NCBI GenBank assembly: GCA_050947015.1
Contig: JBMNVT010000019.1
Span: 1-43,738 of the forward strand
Direction of reading: 5' to 3'
Length of the DNA: 43,738 nucleotides
Source of the DNA: CAKXIK01 sp050947015
Lineage (GTDB): Bacteria > Bacillota > Clostridia > Oscillospirales > Acutalibacteraceae
This document shows, piece after piece, positions 33,882 through 43,371 of this stretch. The notes under the pieces were generated by a model. The model saw only the letters and a list, made by a program, of their open reading frames with translations. It did no database searches and had not been told where the DNA came from. Each line of letters starts with the position of its first letter. Position 1 is the first letter of the stretch. The translations under genes were made by a program, and so were the position numbers.

Positions 33882-34967
33882 TTAGTTTCTGGAAATTTTC
33901 AGCTTGATCCAAAGATCATCCATCAGTTTGTTGACCGTTTTTGGAAGCGTCATAAAAATTTCCGTGTTATCGAGAATCTCCTGCGGTGGATAAAACATCG
34001 GGTCATCACGGACTTCAGGATCAAGCTCAGCTTGCGCCTCCGCTTGAGGAGTCGCATAACCTACCGCTTCCGCATTGGCCAGAGCGGTCTCTGTGGAGCA
34101 CAGAAAATTGATATACTGTTCCGCCGCCTCTTTGTTTTTGCTGTTTTTTGGAATGCAGACAACATCGACAAACTGATTGACCGTTTCCTTTGGAAAACCG
34201 AACGCAATATCTTCATTTTCTTCCAGCATAACAATGCCGTCACCGGCATAATAGGGTGCAATTGCGGCTTCTCCGGTCGCCATTTTGGAAAAAACCTGAT
34301 CCATCACATACGCCTGCAAAAGCTTTTTCTGTTTCAGAAGCTCCTCATACGATGCCCAAAGTTCGCTTTCATCCGTCGTATTCAGCGAATAGCCGAGCTT
34401 TGCTTCCGCAATGGCAAACGCGTCACGCGGGTTATCAAACATCAGAATTTTCCCGGCATACTTTTCATTCCAAAGCAGATCCCAGCTTAAATTTTCCACA
34501 TCCTCCGGGTCAACCATGGTGGTATTGTAAAAAATTCCAACTGTTCCCCAAAGATACGGAACGGTATATTTGTTTTCCGGGTCGTACTGCAGATTCTTAA
34601 ATCGGCTGTCGAGCAAGCCATAATTTGGAATCCGGTCAAAATCAAGCTCTGCCAGCATCCCCTCTTCCACCATGCGGCCCGCCATATAATCCGAGGGAAA
34701 AATTACGTCAATCTCCGTGCTCCCGGTGCTGAGCATTGTATACAACTGCTCGTTTGTTTCATAGGTGGTATATTTCACCTGGATACCTGTTTGTTTTGTA
34801 AATTCCTCGTTGACGTTCATCATTTCGTCTTCGCCGAGAGACATATATTCTCCCCAATTTTTAACATAAAGCGTTGTGCTGCCGTCGCCCCCGGAGCAGG
34901 AGGCCATCACGCCGGCTGCCGCCGCCAGCAGAATACACAGCAATAAGGAAAGCAATCTGCGTTTCAA
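33882..34967 (-). CDS. potD: spermidine/putrescine-binding lipoprotein
   Basis: A 361-residue PotD/PotF family binding protein. The signal peptide ends in a lipobox (AGVMASC, Cys about 23), then VKNWGEYMSLGEDE, DVIFPSDYMAGRMVEEGML, VPYLWGTVGIFYNT and LMFDNPRDAF, which are typical of polyamine binders. It overlaps the potC stop by 4 bp, so it is the last gene of the pot cluster and is coupled to it. Confidence 0.95.
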   Translation of the reverse strand: MKRRLLSLLLCILLAAAAGVMASCSGGDGSTTLYVKNWGEYMSLGEDEMMNVNEEFTKQTGIQVKYTTYETNEQLYTMLSTGSTEIDVIFPSDYMAGRMVEEGMLAELDFDRIPNYGLLDSRFKNLQYDPENKYTVPYLWGTVGIFYNTTMVDPEDVENLSWDLLWNEKYAGKILMFDNPRDAFAIAEAKLGYSLNTTDESELWASYEELLKQKKLLQAYVMDQVFSKMATGEAAIAPYYAGDGIVMLEENEDIAFGFPKETVNQFVDVVCIPKNSKNKEAAEQYINFLCSTETALANAEAVGYATPQAEAQAELDPEVRDDPMFYPPQEILDNTEIFMTLPKTVNKLMDDLWIKLKISRN

Positions 34968-35794
34968 TGGTTCATTTCCCCCTGTCCTTTTTCTGCCCGC
35001 GCTTTTTGATTTGCACGCTTGATGCTGCGAATTTGCCCCAAATTGGCAAGAATCAGCAGAATCAACACCGAAACAAACAGCAGGGTGGAAAGCGCATTGA
35101 TCGTAGGACTGACACGTTTTTTCGTCATTGAATAAATCAGTACCGAAAGCGTCTGCGCCGAGCCGCCGGTAAACAGGCTAATGACAAAATCGTCCAGGGA
35201 AAGCGTGAATGCCATCAGAAAACCGGTCATGATACCTGGAAAAATTTCCGGCAAAACTACTTTAAAAAATGCTTTTACCGGACTGCAGCCAAGGTCCAGC
35301 GCCGCCTCGTAAACCGAGTAATTCATCTGCCGCAGCTTTGGCAGCACCGACAGCATCACATACGGAATACAGAAGGAAATGTGCGCGATCAGAAGTGTGC
35401 CGATTCCCGTTTCAAACAGCCCTATGGAATTGTAAACCAGCACAAACAGGAGCATCAGCGAAATACCGGTCACGATTTCCGGATTGACCATTGGAATTTG
35501 ATTGACCGCCATAATCAGCGAACGCGCACGCTTTTTCATGCTGAACACACCGACCGCAGCCAGCGTGCCGATCACGACCGCAACCGTGGAGGCGACCACG
35601 GCAACAATCAGCGTAACAGAAAGCGCGCTCATCATATCTTTGTCCCGAAACAGTTCTTCATACCATTTTAGTGTAAAGCCTGTCCACAGGCCGCGGGTTT
35701 TGCTTTGATTGAATGAAAATACGATCAATATCAGAATCGGTGCATACAGAAAAGTGAAAATCAGCGCCGTATAAATCTTTGAAAATACCTTCAC
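34964..35794 (-). CDS. potC: spermidine/putrescine ABC permease
   Basis: A 276-residue inner-membrane permease with about six helices. The EAA loop reads YEAALDLGCSPVKAFFKVVLP. It pairs with PotB to form the channel. Starts and stops overlap by 4 bp with potB and potD. Confidence 0.95.
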   Translation of the reverse strand: MKVFSKIYTALIFTFLYAPILILIVFSFNQSKTRGLWTGFTLKWYEELFRDKDMMSALSVTLIVAVVASTVAVVIGTLAAVGVFSMKKRARSLIMAVNQIPMVNPEIVTGISLMLLFVLVYNSIGLFETGIGTLLIAHISFCIPYVMLSVLPKLRQMNYSVYEAALDLGCSPVKAFFKVVLPEIFPGIMTGFLMAFTLSLDDFVISLFTGGSAQTLSVLIYSMTKKRVSPTINALSTLLFVSVLILLILANLGQIRSIKRANQKARAEKGQGEMNH

Positions 35795-36609
35795 AGCAAA
35801 ATCCCTCCTGAAGCATCCGCATCGTCGTCAAAATGATTCATCACGGCCATACAGATCAGAATCAGAATCATCAGGACAAGCGACAACGCCGCGCCAAGAT
35901 TGAAATTCAGGGAGCTGCCGACAAACATCATTTCAATCACGTCGCCGATGAGCATATTAAGACTTCCGCCAAGCATTTTGGATATGACGAAGGTGCTCAC
36001 CGCGGGGACAAACACCATTGTCACGCCGGAGCAAATGCCCGGCACGCTGAGCGGAAGAATGACGCGCCGGAACACCTGCAGACCGTTCGCCCCAAGATCC
36101 TGCGCGGCCTCCACCACTCTGAAATCAATCTTTACCATCACCGAATAAATCGGAAGAATCATAAAAGGCAGAAAATTGTAAATCATACCGAGCACAACCG
36201 CACCCGGCGTATTAATCATATGCGCCGACGGCAGCCCAAGAAGCTGCAGCAGGGAATTGATCAGTCCGGTATCCTCCAGCAGCGTCATCCATGCATAAGT
36301 CCTCAGCAAAAAGTTCATCCACATTGGCAGCATCAGAATCATCACCATCGTCTGCTGTACATGAGCCTTGGAACGCGAAATAATATACGCCATCGGATAT
36401 CCGAACAGAATGCAGAAAACGGTGGCGATCCCACCCAGCTTGATCGATTCCCAGAGAGTCGGGATAAATTCGCCGATCCGCAGAATATTGTTCCATGTAA
36501 ATTGGCCGGCGTCGTCTGTAAAGGCAAAATACGCCACAATACCAAGCGGGACGACCGTAAACAAAAGCATCCACACAAGATACGGCAGCGCTGCCTTTTT
36601 CGCCTTCAA
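35791..36609 (-). CDS. potB: spermidine/putrescine ABC permease
   Basis: A 272-residue permease with about six helices and the EAA loop VEAAQDLGANGLQVFRRVIL. The start overlaps the potA stop by 4 bp. It acts in the membrane with PotC and the PotA ATPase. Confidence 0.95.
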   Translation of the reverse strand: MKAKKAALPYLVWMLLFTVVPLGIVAYFAFTDDAGQFTWNNILRIGEFIPTLWESIKLGGIATVFCILFGYPMAYIISRSKAHVQQTMVMILMLPMWMNFLLRTYAWMTLLEDTGLINSLLQLLGLPSAHMINTPGAVVLGMIYNFLPFMILPIYSVMVKIDFRVVEAAQDLGANGLQVFRRVILPLSVPGICSGVTMVFVPAVSTFVISKMLGGSLNMLIGDVIEMMFVGSSLNFNLGAALSLVLMILILICMAVMNHFDDDADASGGILL

Positions 36610-37733
36610 ATTTCCACCTCTTCCGGCTGGCTGGTTTCGTCCATTTCATCGCTGAAAGAGCTGTAATCGCCAAATCTGCCGGAATATTCGGAACGCTTCA
36701 TAATATGAAATGCGTCCGGTTCAATGTGCAGCCCAATTGTTTTACCGACCGGTTCCATATCGGTGGACTGGATCATCCATTTAAACCCGTCGACATCGAC
36801 GATCATTTCATAGTGGACGCCTTTGAAGGTAATCCCCGTGACTACGCCTGTCAAAAATCCGGTTCCAGCTGTCACCACGTCAATATCCTCCGGCCGAACA
36901 ACTACGTCGACCGGTTCGTCCTTGGCAAAACCGCCGTCAACACAGGGGTACTGCACACCGGATATCTCTACCAGATAGTCCCGGCGCATAACACCGTCCA
37001 CAATATTGCTCTCGCCGATAAAATCTGCCACAAAGGCATTTTTGGGTTCGTTATAAATATCCTCCGGCGAACCGATCTGCTGAATAATTCCCTTGTCCAT
37101 CACCACTACCGTATCGGACATGGAAAGCGCTTCCTCCTGATCGTGCGTCACAAAAATAAAGGTGATACCGAGCTGCTGTTGGATTTTTTTCAGCTCCACC
37201 TGCATATCCTTGCGCAATTTGAGATCCAGCGCGCCAAGCGGCTCGTCCAGCAAAAGCACCCGGGGCTCGTTTGCGAGCGCACGGGCGATGGCAACGCGCT
37301 GCTGCTGCCCCCCGGAAAGAGAATTAACGCTGCGCTTGCCAAATCCTTTCAAATTCACAAGTTCCAGCATCTCTTCTGTCTTTTTTTGAATTTTCGCCTT
37401 CGGCTGCTTTTTGATACGCATTCCGAACGCAACATTTTCAAACACATTCAGATGCGGAAATAATGCATATTTTTGAAAGATTGTATTTACCTGACGTTTG
37501 TGCGGCGGAATCTCGTTGACGCGTTTCCCCGCAAAAAGCACGTCACCGCAGTCCGGCTGCAGAAAGCCGCCGATCAGCCTAAGCGTGGTTGTTTTTCCAC
37601 AGCCGGAAGGCCCCAGCAGCGTAACAAATTCTCCGTCGCGGATTGTCAGATTCAGATTGTGCAGAATCTGCTCTCCGTCAAACGACACGTCAATGTTTTT
37701 CAATTCAATCAGAGATTCATTCTCCATTGCCAT
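36606..37733 (-). CDS. potA: spermidine/putrescine ABC ATPase
   Basis: A 375-residue ATPase. Walker A is GPSGCGKTTTLRLIGG, the signature LSGGQQQRVAIARALA, and Walker B VLLLDEPLGALDLKL. A C-terminal TOBE-type domain (about 240-350) is typical of PotA. Three in-frame Met codons compete. The one at 37733 lies seven bases after GGGGG, so I prefer it. It is the first gene of potABCD, with a promoter at 37808-37836. Confidence 0.95.
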   Translation of the reverse strand: MAMENESLIELKNIDVSFDGEQILHNLNLTIRDGEFVTLLGPSGCGKTTTLRLIGGFLQPDCGDVLFAGKRVNEIPPHKRQVNTIFQKYALFPHLNVFENVAFGMRIKKQPKAKIQKKTEEMLELVNLKGFGKRSVNSLSGGQQQRVAIARALANEPRVLLLDEPLGALDLKLRKDMQVELKKIQQQLGITFIFVTHDQEEALSMSDTVVVMDKGIIQQIGSPEDIYNEPKNAFVADFIGESNIVDGVMRRDYLVEISGVQYPCVDGGFAKDEPVDVVVRPEDIDVVTAGTGFLTGVVTGITFKGVHYEMIVDVDGFKWMIQSTDMEPVGKTIGLHIEPDAFHIMKRSEYSGRFGDYSSFSDEMDETSQPEEVEI

Positions 37734-37807
37734 GACCATGCCCCCTCAAAAGCATCGCAGAGCCGCTGCCCGATTATGAGGCGAAGCGTAATGCTGCTGC
37801 AATAGTT

Positions 37808-37836
37808 AATATAGGGGCAAAACGCAAAAAAGTCAA
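37808..37836 (-). promoter_or_regulatory. promoter of potABCD
   Basis: On the minus strand TTGACT (37831-37836) and TATATT (37808-37813) are 17 bp apart, about 75 bp ahead of potA. Confidence 0.7.
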
Positions 37837-37925
37837 TATTTTTTTAACAGTTTTCCTTAAAAAGCCTCATTTTCCGTCCAATAATTTCAGTTTTCACAAA
37901 AAATCTCTGTCATCCTTCTGTTTAT

Positions 37926-39305
37926 TCAGTATTTCTTCGATTTTCTCCGGTTGGGCTGCGCACAAAACCAGTGTTTCGTTTCCTCCACGACAACCGGTGT
38001 CAGGCATAAAATTGCGTACAGATTCGGCAGCGCCATCAACCCGTTAAAAATTTCGCTGAGATTCCAGACCAGCTCCAGCTTTGCAGCGCTGCCCGCAACC
38101 GCCGCCGCAATAAAAACGACACGATACAGCGGTGCTCCTTTTTCTCCGGCCAGTCTGCAGAATCCGCGTTCTCCATAATATGCCCATCCCAACATCGAAG
38201 CCAGCGCAAACAACAAAACGGACGCCGAGATAAACAGCGAGCCAACCGACCCCAGAACCGTCTCAAAAGCTGCAACTGTCAGCGCAGCGCCTGTTTTTCC
38301 CTGTGCAAGCGCTCCGCTGGAAAGAATGGCCACTGCAGTGACCGTACAAACCACTATCGTATCCACGAAAACTTCAAAAATTCCCCACATGCCCTGTTCC
38401 ACCGGTTTTGCATCCTCTGCAGCAGCGTATACCATTCCACTGCTGCCAAGACCTGCCTCGTTGGAAAAAATACCGCGGGAAAAGCCATATCGCATTGCCG
38501 CACGAATTCCGATTCCCGCCGCGCCGCCGGTTGCTGCCGAAACGGAAAAAGCCTGCTCAAATATTTCTGCAAATACACGGGGAAGGCGCTCTGCGTGCAG
38601 AACGATCACTGCAAGAGCCGCCAATGTATAAAGAATCGAAAGCGCAGGAATCAGCTTTTCAGTTACGGCTGCAATCCGTGTCAGCCCACCGAAAACAATT
38701 ACGGCAAGCACCGCCGCCAACACGATTCCCGTCACCCACGGCGAAACCGAACAGGCGTCCTGCACAGCATCGGCAATTGCGTTGGCCTGCGTCATGTTTC
38801 CCATGCCAAGCGACGCAAAAACACAACAAACGCCAAACACACCTGCCAGCCATTTCTTTCCGACTCCATCCTCCATATATTCCATTGCGCCGCCAACCCA
38901 TTGTCCCTCGGAATTCTTTTTGCGAAAACGCACGGCAAGCAGCGTCTCGGCGTATTTTGTCATCATGCCAAACAATGCGGAAACCCACATCCAAAACACT
39001 GCTCCGGCGCCGCCCATGCTCAACGCCGTGGCAACCCCGACAATGTTTCCTGTTCCCATCGTTCCCGCCAGAGCAGCTGAAAGCGCCTGAAATTTCGTAA
39101 TCCCAACAGAGCCTTTTTCTTTTTTCCCACACATTAACGAACCAATTGTGCAGCGTAGGCAGGTTCCGAAATGAAGGAACTGAATTCCCTTTGCCCGGAG
39201 GGTAAACCAAATTCCGACAAACAACATTCCCGCAACCATTGCCGGCCCCCAGATGACGCCGCTGAGTTTTTCTGCAAATTCCTCCAGTGTGCGGTACCAG
39301 TTCAT
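37926..39305 (-). CDS. alanine/glycine:cation symporter (AGCS family)
   Basis: A 459-residue sodium-coupled amino-acid symporter with about ten or more helices. The signature GTMGTGNIVGVATALSMGGAG is present in the first third. Other family blocks are FGGLTRIAAVTEKLIP and SRGIFSNEAGLGSS. Alanine or glycine is the usual substrate of the family; which one cannot be read. I chose the ATG at 39305 (MNWYRTLEE) with GGGGG nine bases upstream, which gives the normal length. Confidence 0.92.
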   Translation of the reverse strand: MNWYRTLEEFAEKLSGVIWGPAMVAGMLFVGIWFTLRAKGIQFLHFGTCLRCTIGSLMCGKKEKGSVGITKFQALSAALAGTMGTGNIVGVATALSMGGAGAVFWMWVSALFGMMTKYAETLLAVRFRKKNSEGQWVGGAMEYMEDGVGKKWLAGVFGVCCVFASLGMGNMTQANAIADAVQDACSVSPWVTGIVLAAVLAVIVFGGLTRIAAVTEKLIPALSILYTLAALAVIVLHAERLPRVFAEIFEQAFSVSAATGGAAGIGIRAAMRYGFSRGIFSNEAGLGSSGMVYAAAEDAKPVEQGMWGIFEVFVDTIVVCTVTAVAILSSGALAQGKTGAALTVAAFETVLGSVGSLFISASVLLFALASMLGWAYYGERGFCRLAGEKGAPLYRVVFIAAAVAGSAAKLELVWNLSEIFNGLMALPNLYAILCLTPVVVEETKHWFCAQPNRRKSKKY

Positions 39306-39471
39306 TTCATTCAGCCCCCTTTGCCAAATCATATGAGTCTGTGGCGCAGCGTAGCACCGAAGATCCGTATTTTCCATGGCAAAAGCGGAAAACTCTATTC
39401 AGGCACTGCGGCATGGCCTGCAGCAAATTGGGCGGCTGTAACCACTTGTTATTCTAACTTCTTCGGTTACA

Positions 39472-39485
39472 TAAACTTTAGTTTA
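39472..39485. promoter_or_regulatory. operator-like palindrome upstream of the symporter gene
   Basis: TAAACT-TT-AGTTTA is a perfect 6-2-6 inverted repeat in an AT-rich gap. MerR-type regulators often bind such short palindromes, but no matching promoter elements were clear. Confidence 0.3.
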
Positions 39486-39508
39486 CGAACACCGATTTTT
39501 CAAAACAA

Positions 39509-39544
39509 AACGCGACCGGTACCAGAAACAGTACCGGTCGCGTT
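39509..39544 (-). terminator. terminator of the RND exporter gene
   Basis: AACGCGACCGGTAC and GTACCGGTCGCGTT form a perfect 14-bp stem around an 8-nt loop. On the minus strand it follows the exporter stop and ends in TTTTGTTTTG. Confidence 0.9.
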
Positions 39545-39586
39545 CTGTTTTTGCAATTTTCCGCGCTGTATGCCAAAATCAAAGGC

Positions 39587-42500
39587 TCAGCGATTCCTGC
39601 TTTTTTCAGGTTCTTCCAATCGCACCGTCTTTACGGGACGGCGCTGAAAAACATCGTAAAGCGCTGGAACCACGAACAGCGTCAGCAGCGTGGCGTATGT
39701 CAAACCGCCGATAATAACCACCGCCATCGGCTGCAGCATATCTGCGCCTTCTCCAATACCAAACGCCATCGTTACCAAACCGAGAACAGTCGTCATCGCC
39801 GTCATTAAAATTGGGCGCAGGCGCTGCTTTCCGGCGGTCACCAGCGCTTCGTGACGTTCCATCCCGCCAATCCGCAGCTGGTTGGCGCAATCGACAAAAA
39901 CAATTCCGTTGTTTACCACCACTCCGGTCAACACCAAAAAACCGAGAATCGAAATGACACTGAGGTCAAATCCGCCTGCCCACAGCAACAGCAGGCCACC
40001 GGTAAATGCGAGCGGGACGGTAAACAAAACAACAAATGGCGAGCTGAATGACTGAAACTGCGCCACCATAATCAAATAAACCAGCACAACCGCAAGCAGC
40101 ACCATCCAGATCAGATCGCTCAACGCGCTGTTGATGGTTTCATTTTCTCCACTAAACTCAATGGAGTAACTGTCCGGCAATGCATAATCGTCAAGTTTCT
40201 GCTTTAGGCTGCGGCTGACCAAACCGACATTATGCTCTTCATCCACTTCAGCGGTGACGGAAATATATCGTTTGGAATCTTCGCGATTGATCTGGTCTGC
40301 ACCGGCCTCCTCGGTAATTTCCGCAATGTCAGAAAGCTTTACCGCGGCCGCAGCACCGTTCTTTGTTCCGTTCAATTCAAAATCAGCCAAATTCTCTTCC
40401 GTAATGGCGGAAGCTGCGTCGCTGCGGACGATCACCGAAATATCGGCATCGCTCTGTTCCACGGTTGTCGCCGCAGTTTCCGTTTTCAAAGCCTGAGCAA
40501 CCGATTGATAAACCTGAGCAACCGTCAGCCCATAAGACATGGCTTTCTCTTTATCCACCGTAATATGCAGCTGTTTTTCCGCATTCTCGTTGCCGGCAAC
40601 CACATTTCTGACGCCTTGCTCCGATTGAAGAATCTCTCCAATATCGTCCGCAATACTTTGCAGCTGGCTGAGGTCGTCGCCGATAATATTCAACTGGATT
40701 CCCGATCCGCCAAGAGAAGACATTGCCATTGTTGAGCCCTGCACGGAGATCTCGCAATCAAGGTCTGCCGTCGCATCCGTAATCTGCTGCGAAATTTGCT
40801 GACTGCTCGCTATGCGGTTTGCCTCCAGAATAACATACATGGAACCCGAATTGGAACCCGAACCGAAGCCGGAACTGCGCATTGCACCGACCGTTTCCAC
40901 CCCATCGATCTGGCGGATGCGTTCGGAAACAGTGTCCAGCAGCTGCGCCGTTTCTTCACCCGTGCTTTTCCGTGACGCCGCAACCGTGACCGAAAGCTGG
41001 CTGCTGTCGGATTCCGGAATAAACGCAGTTCCCATCTGCGTTGCGCCCCAGGCACTCAACGCCAACAGCAACACCGAGGCGGTAAGAACCACCCATTTGT
41101 GCTGCAGAGAACGGGACAGCAGGCTACCATACCCGTTTGCAAAAGAACCAAACCACGTTTTTTTCTGCTGCAGGGGTTGTTTGAGGGCACGGGAGGACAC
41201 TGCCGGAACCAGCGTCATGGCAACCAGCAGGCTCGCCAACAGAGAATATGCAATCGTCAGCCCCATGTCGGTGAAAAGCTCACGCGAGATTCCCTGTACA
41301 AACACGATCGGTAAAAACACACAGACCGTCGTCAGTGTGGACGATGCAATGGCGCCTGCAACCTCTCTGGTTCCCTGCACGGCCGCACGAACCGCAGAAA
41401 CACCTTCCGCCCGCAACCGATAGATATTTTCAATGACGACAATACTGTTGTCAACCAGCATACCCACACCAAGCGCAAGCCCGGCCAGTGAGATGATGTT
41501 CAGTGTAACACCCGAAAAATACATCAGCACAACCGCAAGCGCCAGACTGATCGGAATACTGACCGCGACAATCATGGTCGGTTTAATGCTGCGCAGGAAC
41601 AGAAACAGAATCAGAACCGCTAAAATCCCTCCCATCAACAGATTCTCCAACACCGAACGAACAACAATATCGATGTACACGCCCTGATCGTTCAGAATCG
41701 TGATGTTCAGATTCTCATTGTTGTTCTCCAGCTGCTGGATCACGCTGCGGAGTTGTGCGGAAACTTCTGCGGTTGACGCAGTGCTCTGCTTCTGAATTGT
41801 AAAGAGAATACCGTTGTTGCCGTTGACCTTGGCGTAAATCTCTCCTGTGTTATCTTCATAAGTCACATCCGCAACATCGGCAATCGTAATATTCTCCAAT
41901 CCATCCAGACCTGTGGACATCAGCGTCAGGGCCTCCACCTCATCTGCGTCGGAAAAAGCATCGCCCACCTTCACTGCCATCTGTCCGTTGTCGGATTCCA
42001 GCGTTCCTGCCGGCATGGAAAAGTTTTCTGCCAAAATCAAGGCAGAAAGTTTGGATTGGTCGAGCAATCCGTCAAGATTGGCACTCTGCAGCGCTGCTTC
42101 ACTGGCAGAATTCAACTGCTGTTCCGCCTGCTGCAGAGCCGCTTCCTGTTCGGTGAGCTGCTGTTCGGCCTGTGTCAGCTGTGCGTTCAGCAAACTTTGC
42201 CCCGCTTTAATCTGCGCAGCTGCAGACTCCAGCTCATCCATTTGTGCGCGGTAATTTTCAAGCGCAGTTTTAGCCTCCGAGACAGCCTGATTGGTCTGCT
42301 GCAGCGTGTTTGCCAGCACATCCAGAGCGGCCTGCTGCGCCTGATCTGGCACATTGCTTTGCGCAAGCTGCTTTTCCAGTGCCTCCACCTGCGCCTGCTG
42401 CTCATATTGTTTGAGAACAAGCTGCTGATACAGTGTTTCCGCCGGCTGTAAAAGACTGCCCAGCGTTGCCCGGGTACTTGCTACCTGCACTGCTTTCTCC

Positions 42501-43219
42501 GTCAATTGCTGTGTTTGCTCTGCTTTCTCTGTTTCGAACTTCAATCGTGCAGCCTGCAGCGCTTTTTTTCCTTCCTCAAGCTTTTCACGCTGTTCTGTCA
42601 GGGAGGAATCCACCTGTACAAGCAGACGATCATTCAGCGCGTCGATTTTATCCTGATTCAACGTAAGTACCAGTCTTTTTTCATACAGGCCGCTGGGTGA
42701 AGCCGAAGCTACGCCGTCCACCTTTTCCAGCGCGGGAACAACGGTTTCGCTGACCTTTCGCGTTACTTCCTCTGCAGTAACGCTGCCCATATCCACGCTT
42801 GCAACCATGACCGGCAGCATATCGGGATTCATCTTCATCATTACAGGCGTACCGACGGTATCTTCAAAACCTGCTTCCACCTGGCTGAGCTTGTTGTTCA
42901 TGTCAATCATAGCGGTATCCATATTGGTACCGTAACTGAACTGAAAAATAACCATACTGTAATTTTCACGCGAGATGCTGGTCACCTTTTCCACTCCGCC
43001 TGTTGCTGAAAGCGTTCCTTCAATCGGCTTTGTTACAGAGGTTTCCACCTTTTCCGATGAGGAACCCGGACTGGTCGTAACCACCGCAATATACGGCAGA
43101 TCAATGCTCGGCAGCAGATCCGTTGGCATTTTTGTAAACGAAATGACTGCCAGCATCAAAACCACCATAACGGCAACAAAAACAGTCAGCGGCTTTTTTA
43201 CACTGAATTTAGCGAACAA
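39587..43219 (-). CDS. RND-family exporter with a coiled-coil insertion
   Basis: A 1210-residue proton-driven exporter of the HAE1/AcrB-like superfamily. An N-terminal helix (MFAKFSVKKPLTVFVAVMVV) is followed by the first porter domain and about twelve membrane helices in two halves, with GVGMLVDNSIVVIENIYRLR and LTGVVVNNGIVFVDCANQ as the repeated helix-4 motifs. Between the porter subdomains, residues about 200-385 are a Gln/Glu/Ala-rich coiled coil that ordinary AcrB lacks. In a single-membrane cell such a transporter moves lipids or amphiphilic drugs; the substrate is unknown. The start is TTG at 43219 with GGAGGAGG eight bases ahead. No membrane-fusion gene is next to it. Confidence 0.92.
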   Translation of the reverse strand: MFAKFSVKKPLTVFVAVMVVLMLAVISFTKMPTDLLPSIDLPYIAVVTTSPGSSSEKVETSVTKPIEGTLSATGGVEKVTSISRENYSMVIFQFSYGTNMDTAMIDMNNKLSQVEAGFEDTVGTPVMMKMNPDMLPVMVASVDMGSVTAEEVTRKVSETVVPALEKVDGVASASPSGLYEKRLVLTLNQDKIDALNDRLLVQVDSSLTEQREKLEEGKKALQAARLKFETEKAEQTQQLTEKAVQVASTRATLGSLLQPAETLYQQLVLKQYEQQAQVEALEKQLAQSNVPDQAQQAALDVLANTLQQTNQAVSEAKTALENYRAQMDELESAAAQIKAGQSLLNAQLTQAEQQLTEQEAALQQAEQQLNSASEAALQSANLDGLLDQSKLSALILAENFSMPAGTLESDNGQMAVKVGDAFSDADEVEALTLMSTGLDGLENITIADVADVTYEDNTGEIYAKVNGNNGILFTIQKQSTASTAEVSAQLRSVIQQLENNNENLNITILNDQGVYIDIVVRSVLENLLMGGILAVLILFLFLRSIKPTMIVAVSIPISLALAVVLMYFSGVTLNIISLAGLALGVGMLVDNSIVVIENIYRLRAEGVSAVRAAVQGTREVAGAIASSTLTTVCVFLPIVFVQGISRELFTDMGLTIAYSLLASLLVAMTLVPAVSSRALKQPLQQKKTWFGSFANGYGSLLSRSLQHKWVVLTASVLLLALSAWGATQMGTAFIPESDSSQLSVTVAASRKSTGEETAQLLDTVSERIRQIDGVETVGAMRSSGFGSGSNSGSMYVILEANRIASSQQISQQITDATADLDCEISVQGSTMAMSSLGGSGIQLNIIGDDLSQLQSIADDIGEILQSEQGVRNVVAGNENAEKQLHITVDKEKAMSYGLTVAQVYQSVAQALKTETAATTVEQSDADISVIVRSDAASAITEENLADFELNGTKNGAAAAVKLSDIAEITEEAGADQINREDSKRYISVTAEVDEEHNVGLVSRSLKQKLDDYALPDSYSIEFSGENETINSALSDLIWMVLLAVVLVYLIMVAQFQSFSSPFVVLFTVPLAFTGGLLLLWAGGFDLSVISILGFLVLTGVVVNNGIVFVDCANQLRIGGMERHEALVTAGKQRLRPILMTAMTTVLGLVTMAFGIGEGADMLQPMAVVIIGGLTYATLLTLFVVPALYDVFQRRPVKTVRLEEPEKSRNR

Positions 43220-43291
43220 AACGGTTCCTCCTCCGGCTGTCGATCTTATCGAGAAATTTTTCAGATGACAGAAGCTTATTCAATTTTTTGT

Positions 43292-43319
43292 ATTTTAGCA
43301 TAAAAATGCAACTCATCAA
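43292..43319 (-). promoter_or_regulatory. promoter of the RND exporter gene
   Basis: On the minus strand TTGATG (43314-43319) and TAAAAT (43292-43297) have a 16-bp spacer, about 75 bp ahead of the TTG start. The elements lie inside the last codons of the transposase frame. Confidence 0.55.
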
Positions 43320-43350
43320 TTCCGATTCCGTAAATTTTTCGTGAACAAAA

Positions 43351-43371
43351 TGGAGCTGCATCAGCAGCTCC
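43351..43371 (-). terminator. hairpin near the end of the IS remnant
   Basis: GGAGCTGC (43352-43359) and GCAGCTCC (43364-43371) form an 8-bp stem with a 4-nt loop. On the minus strand ATTTTG follows, so it is a weak terminator or part of the element's end. Confidence 0.45.
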
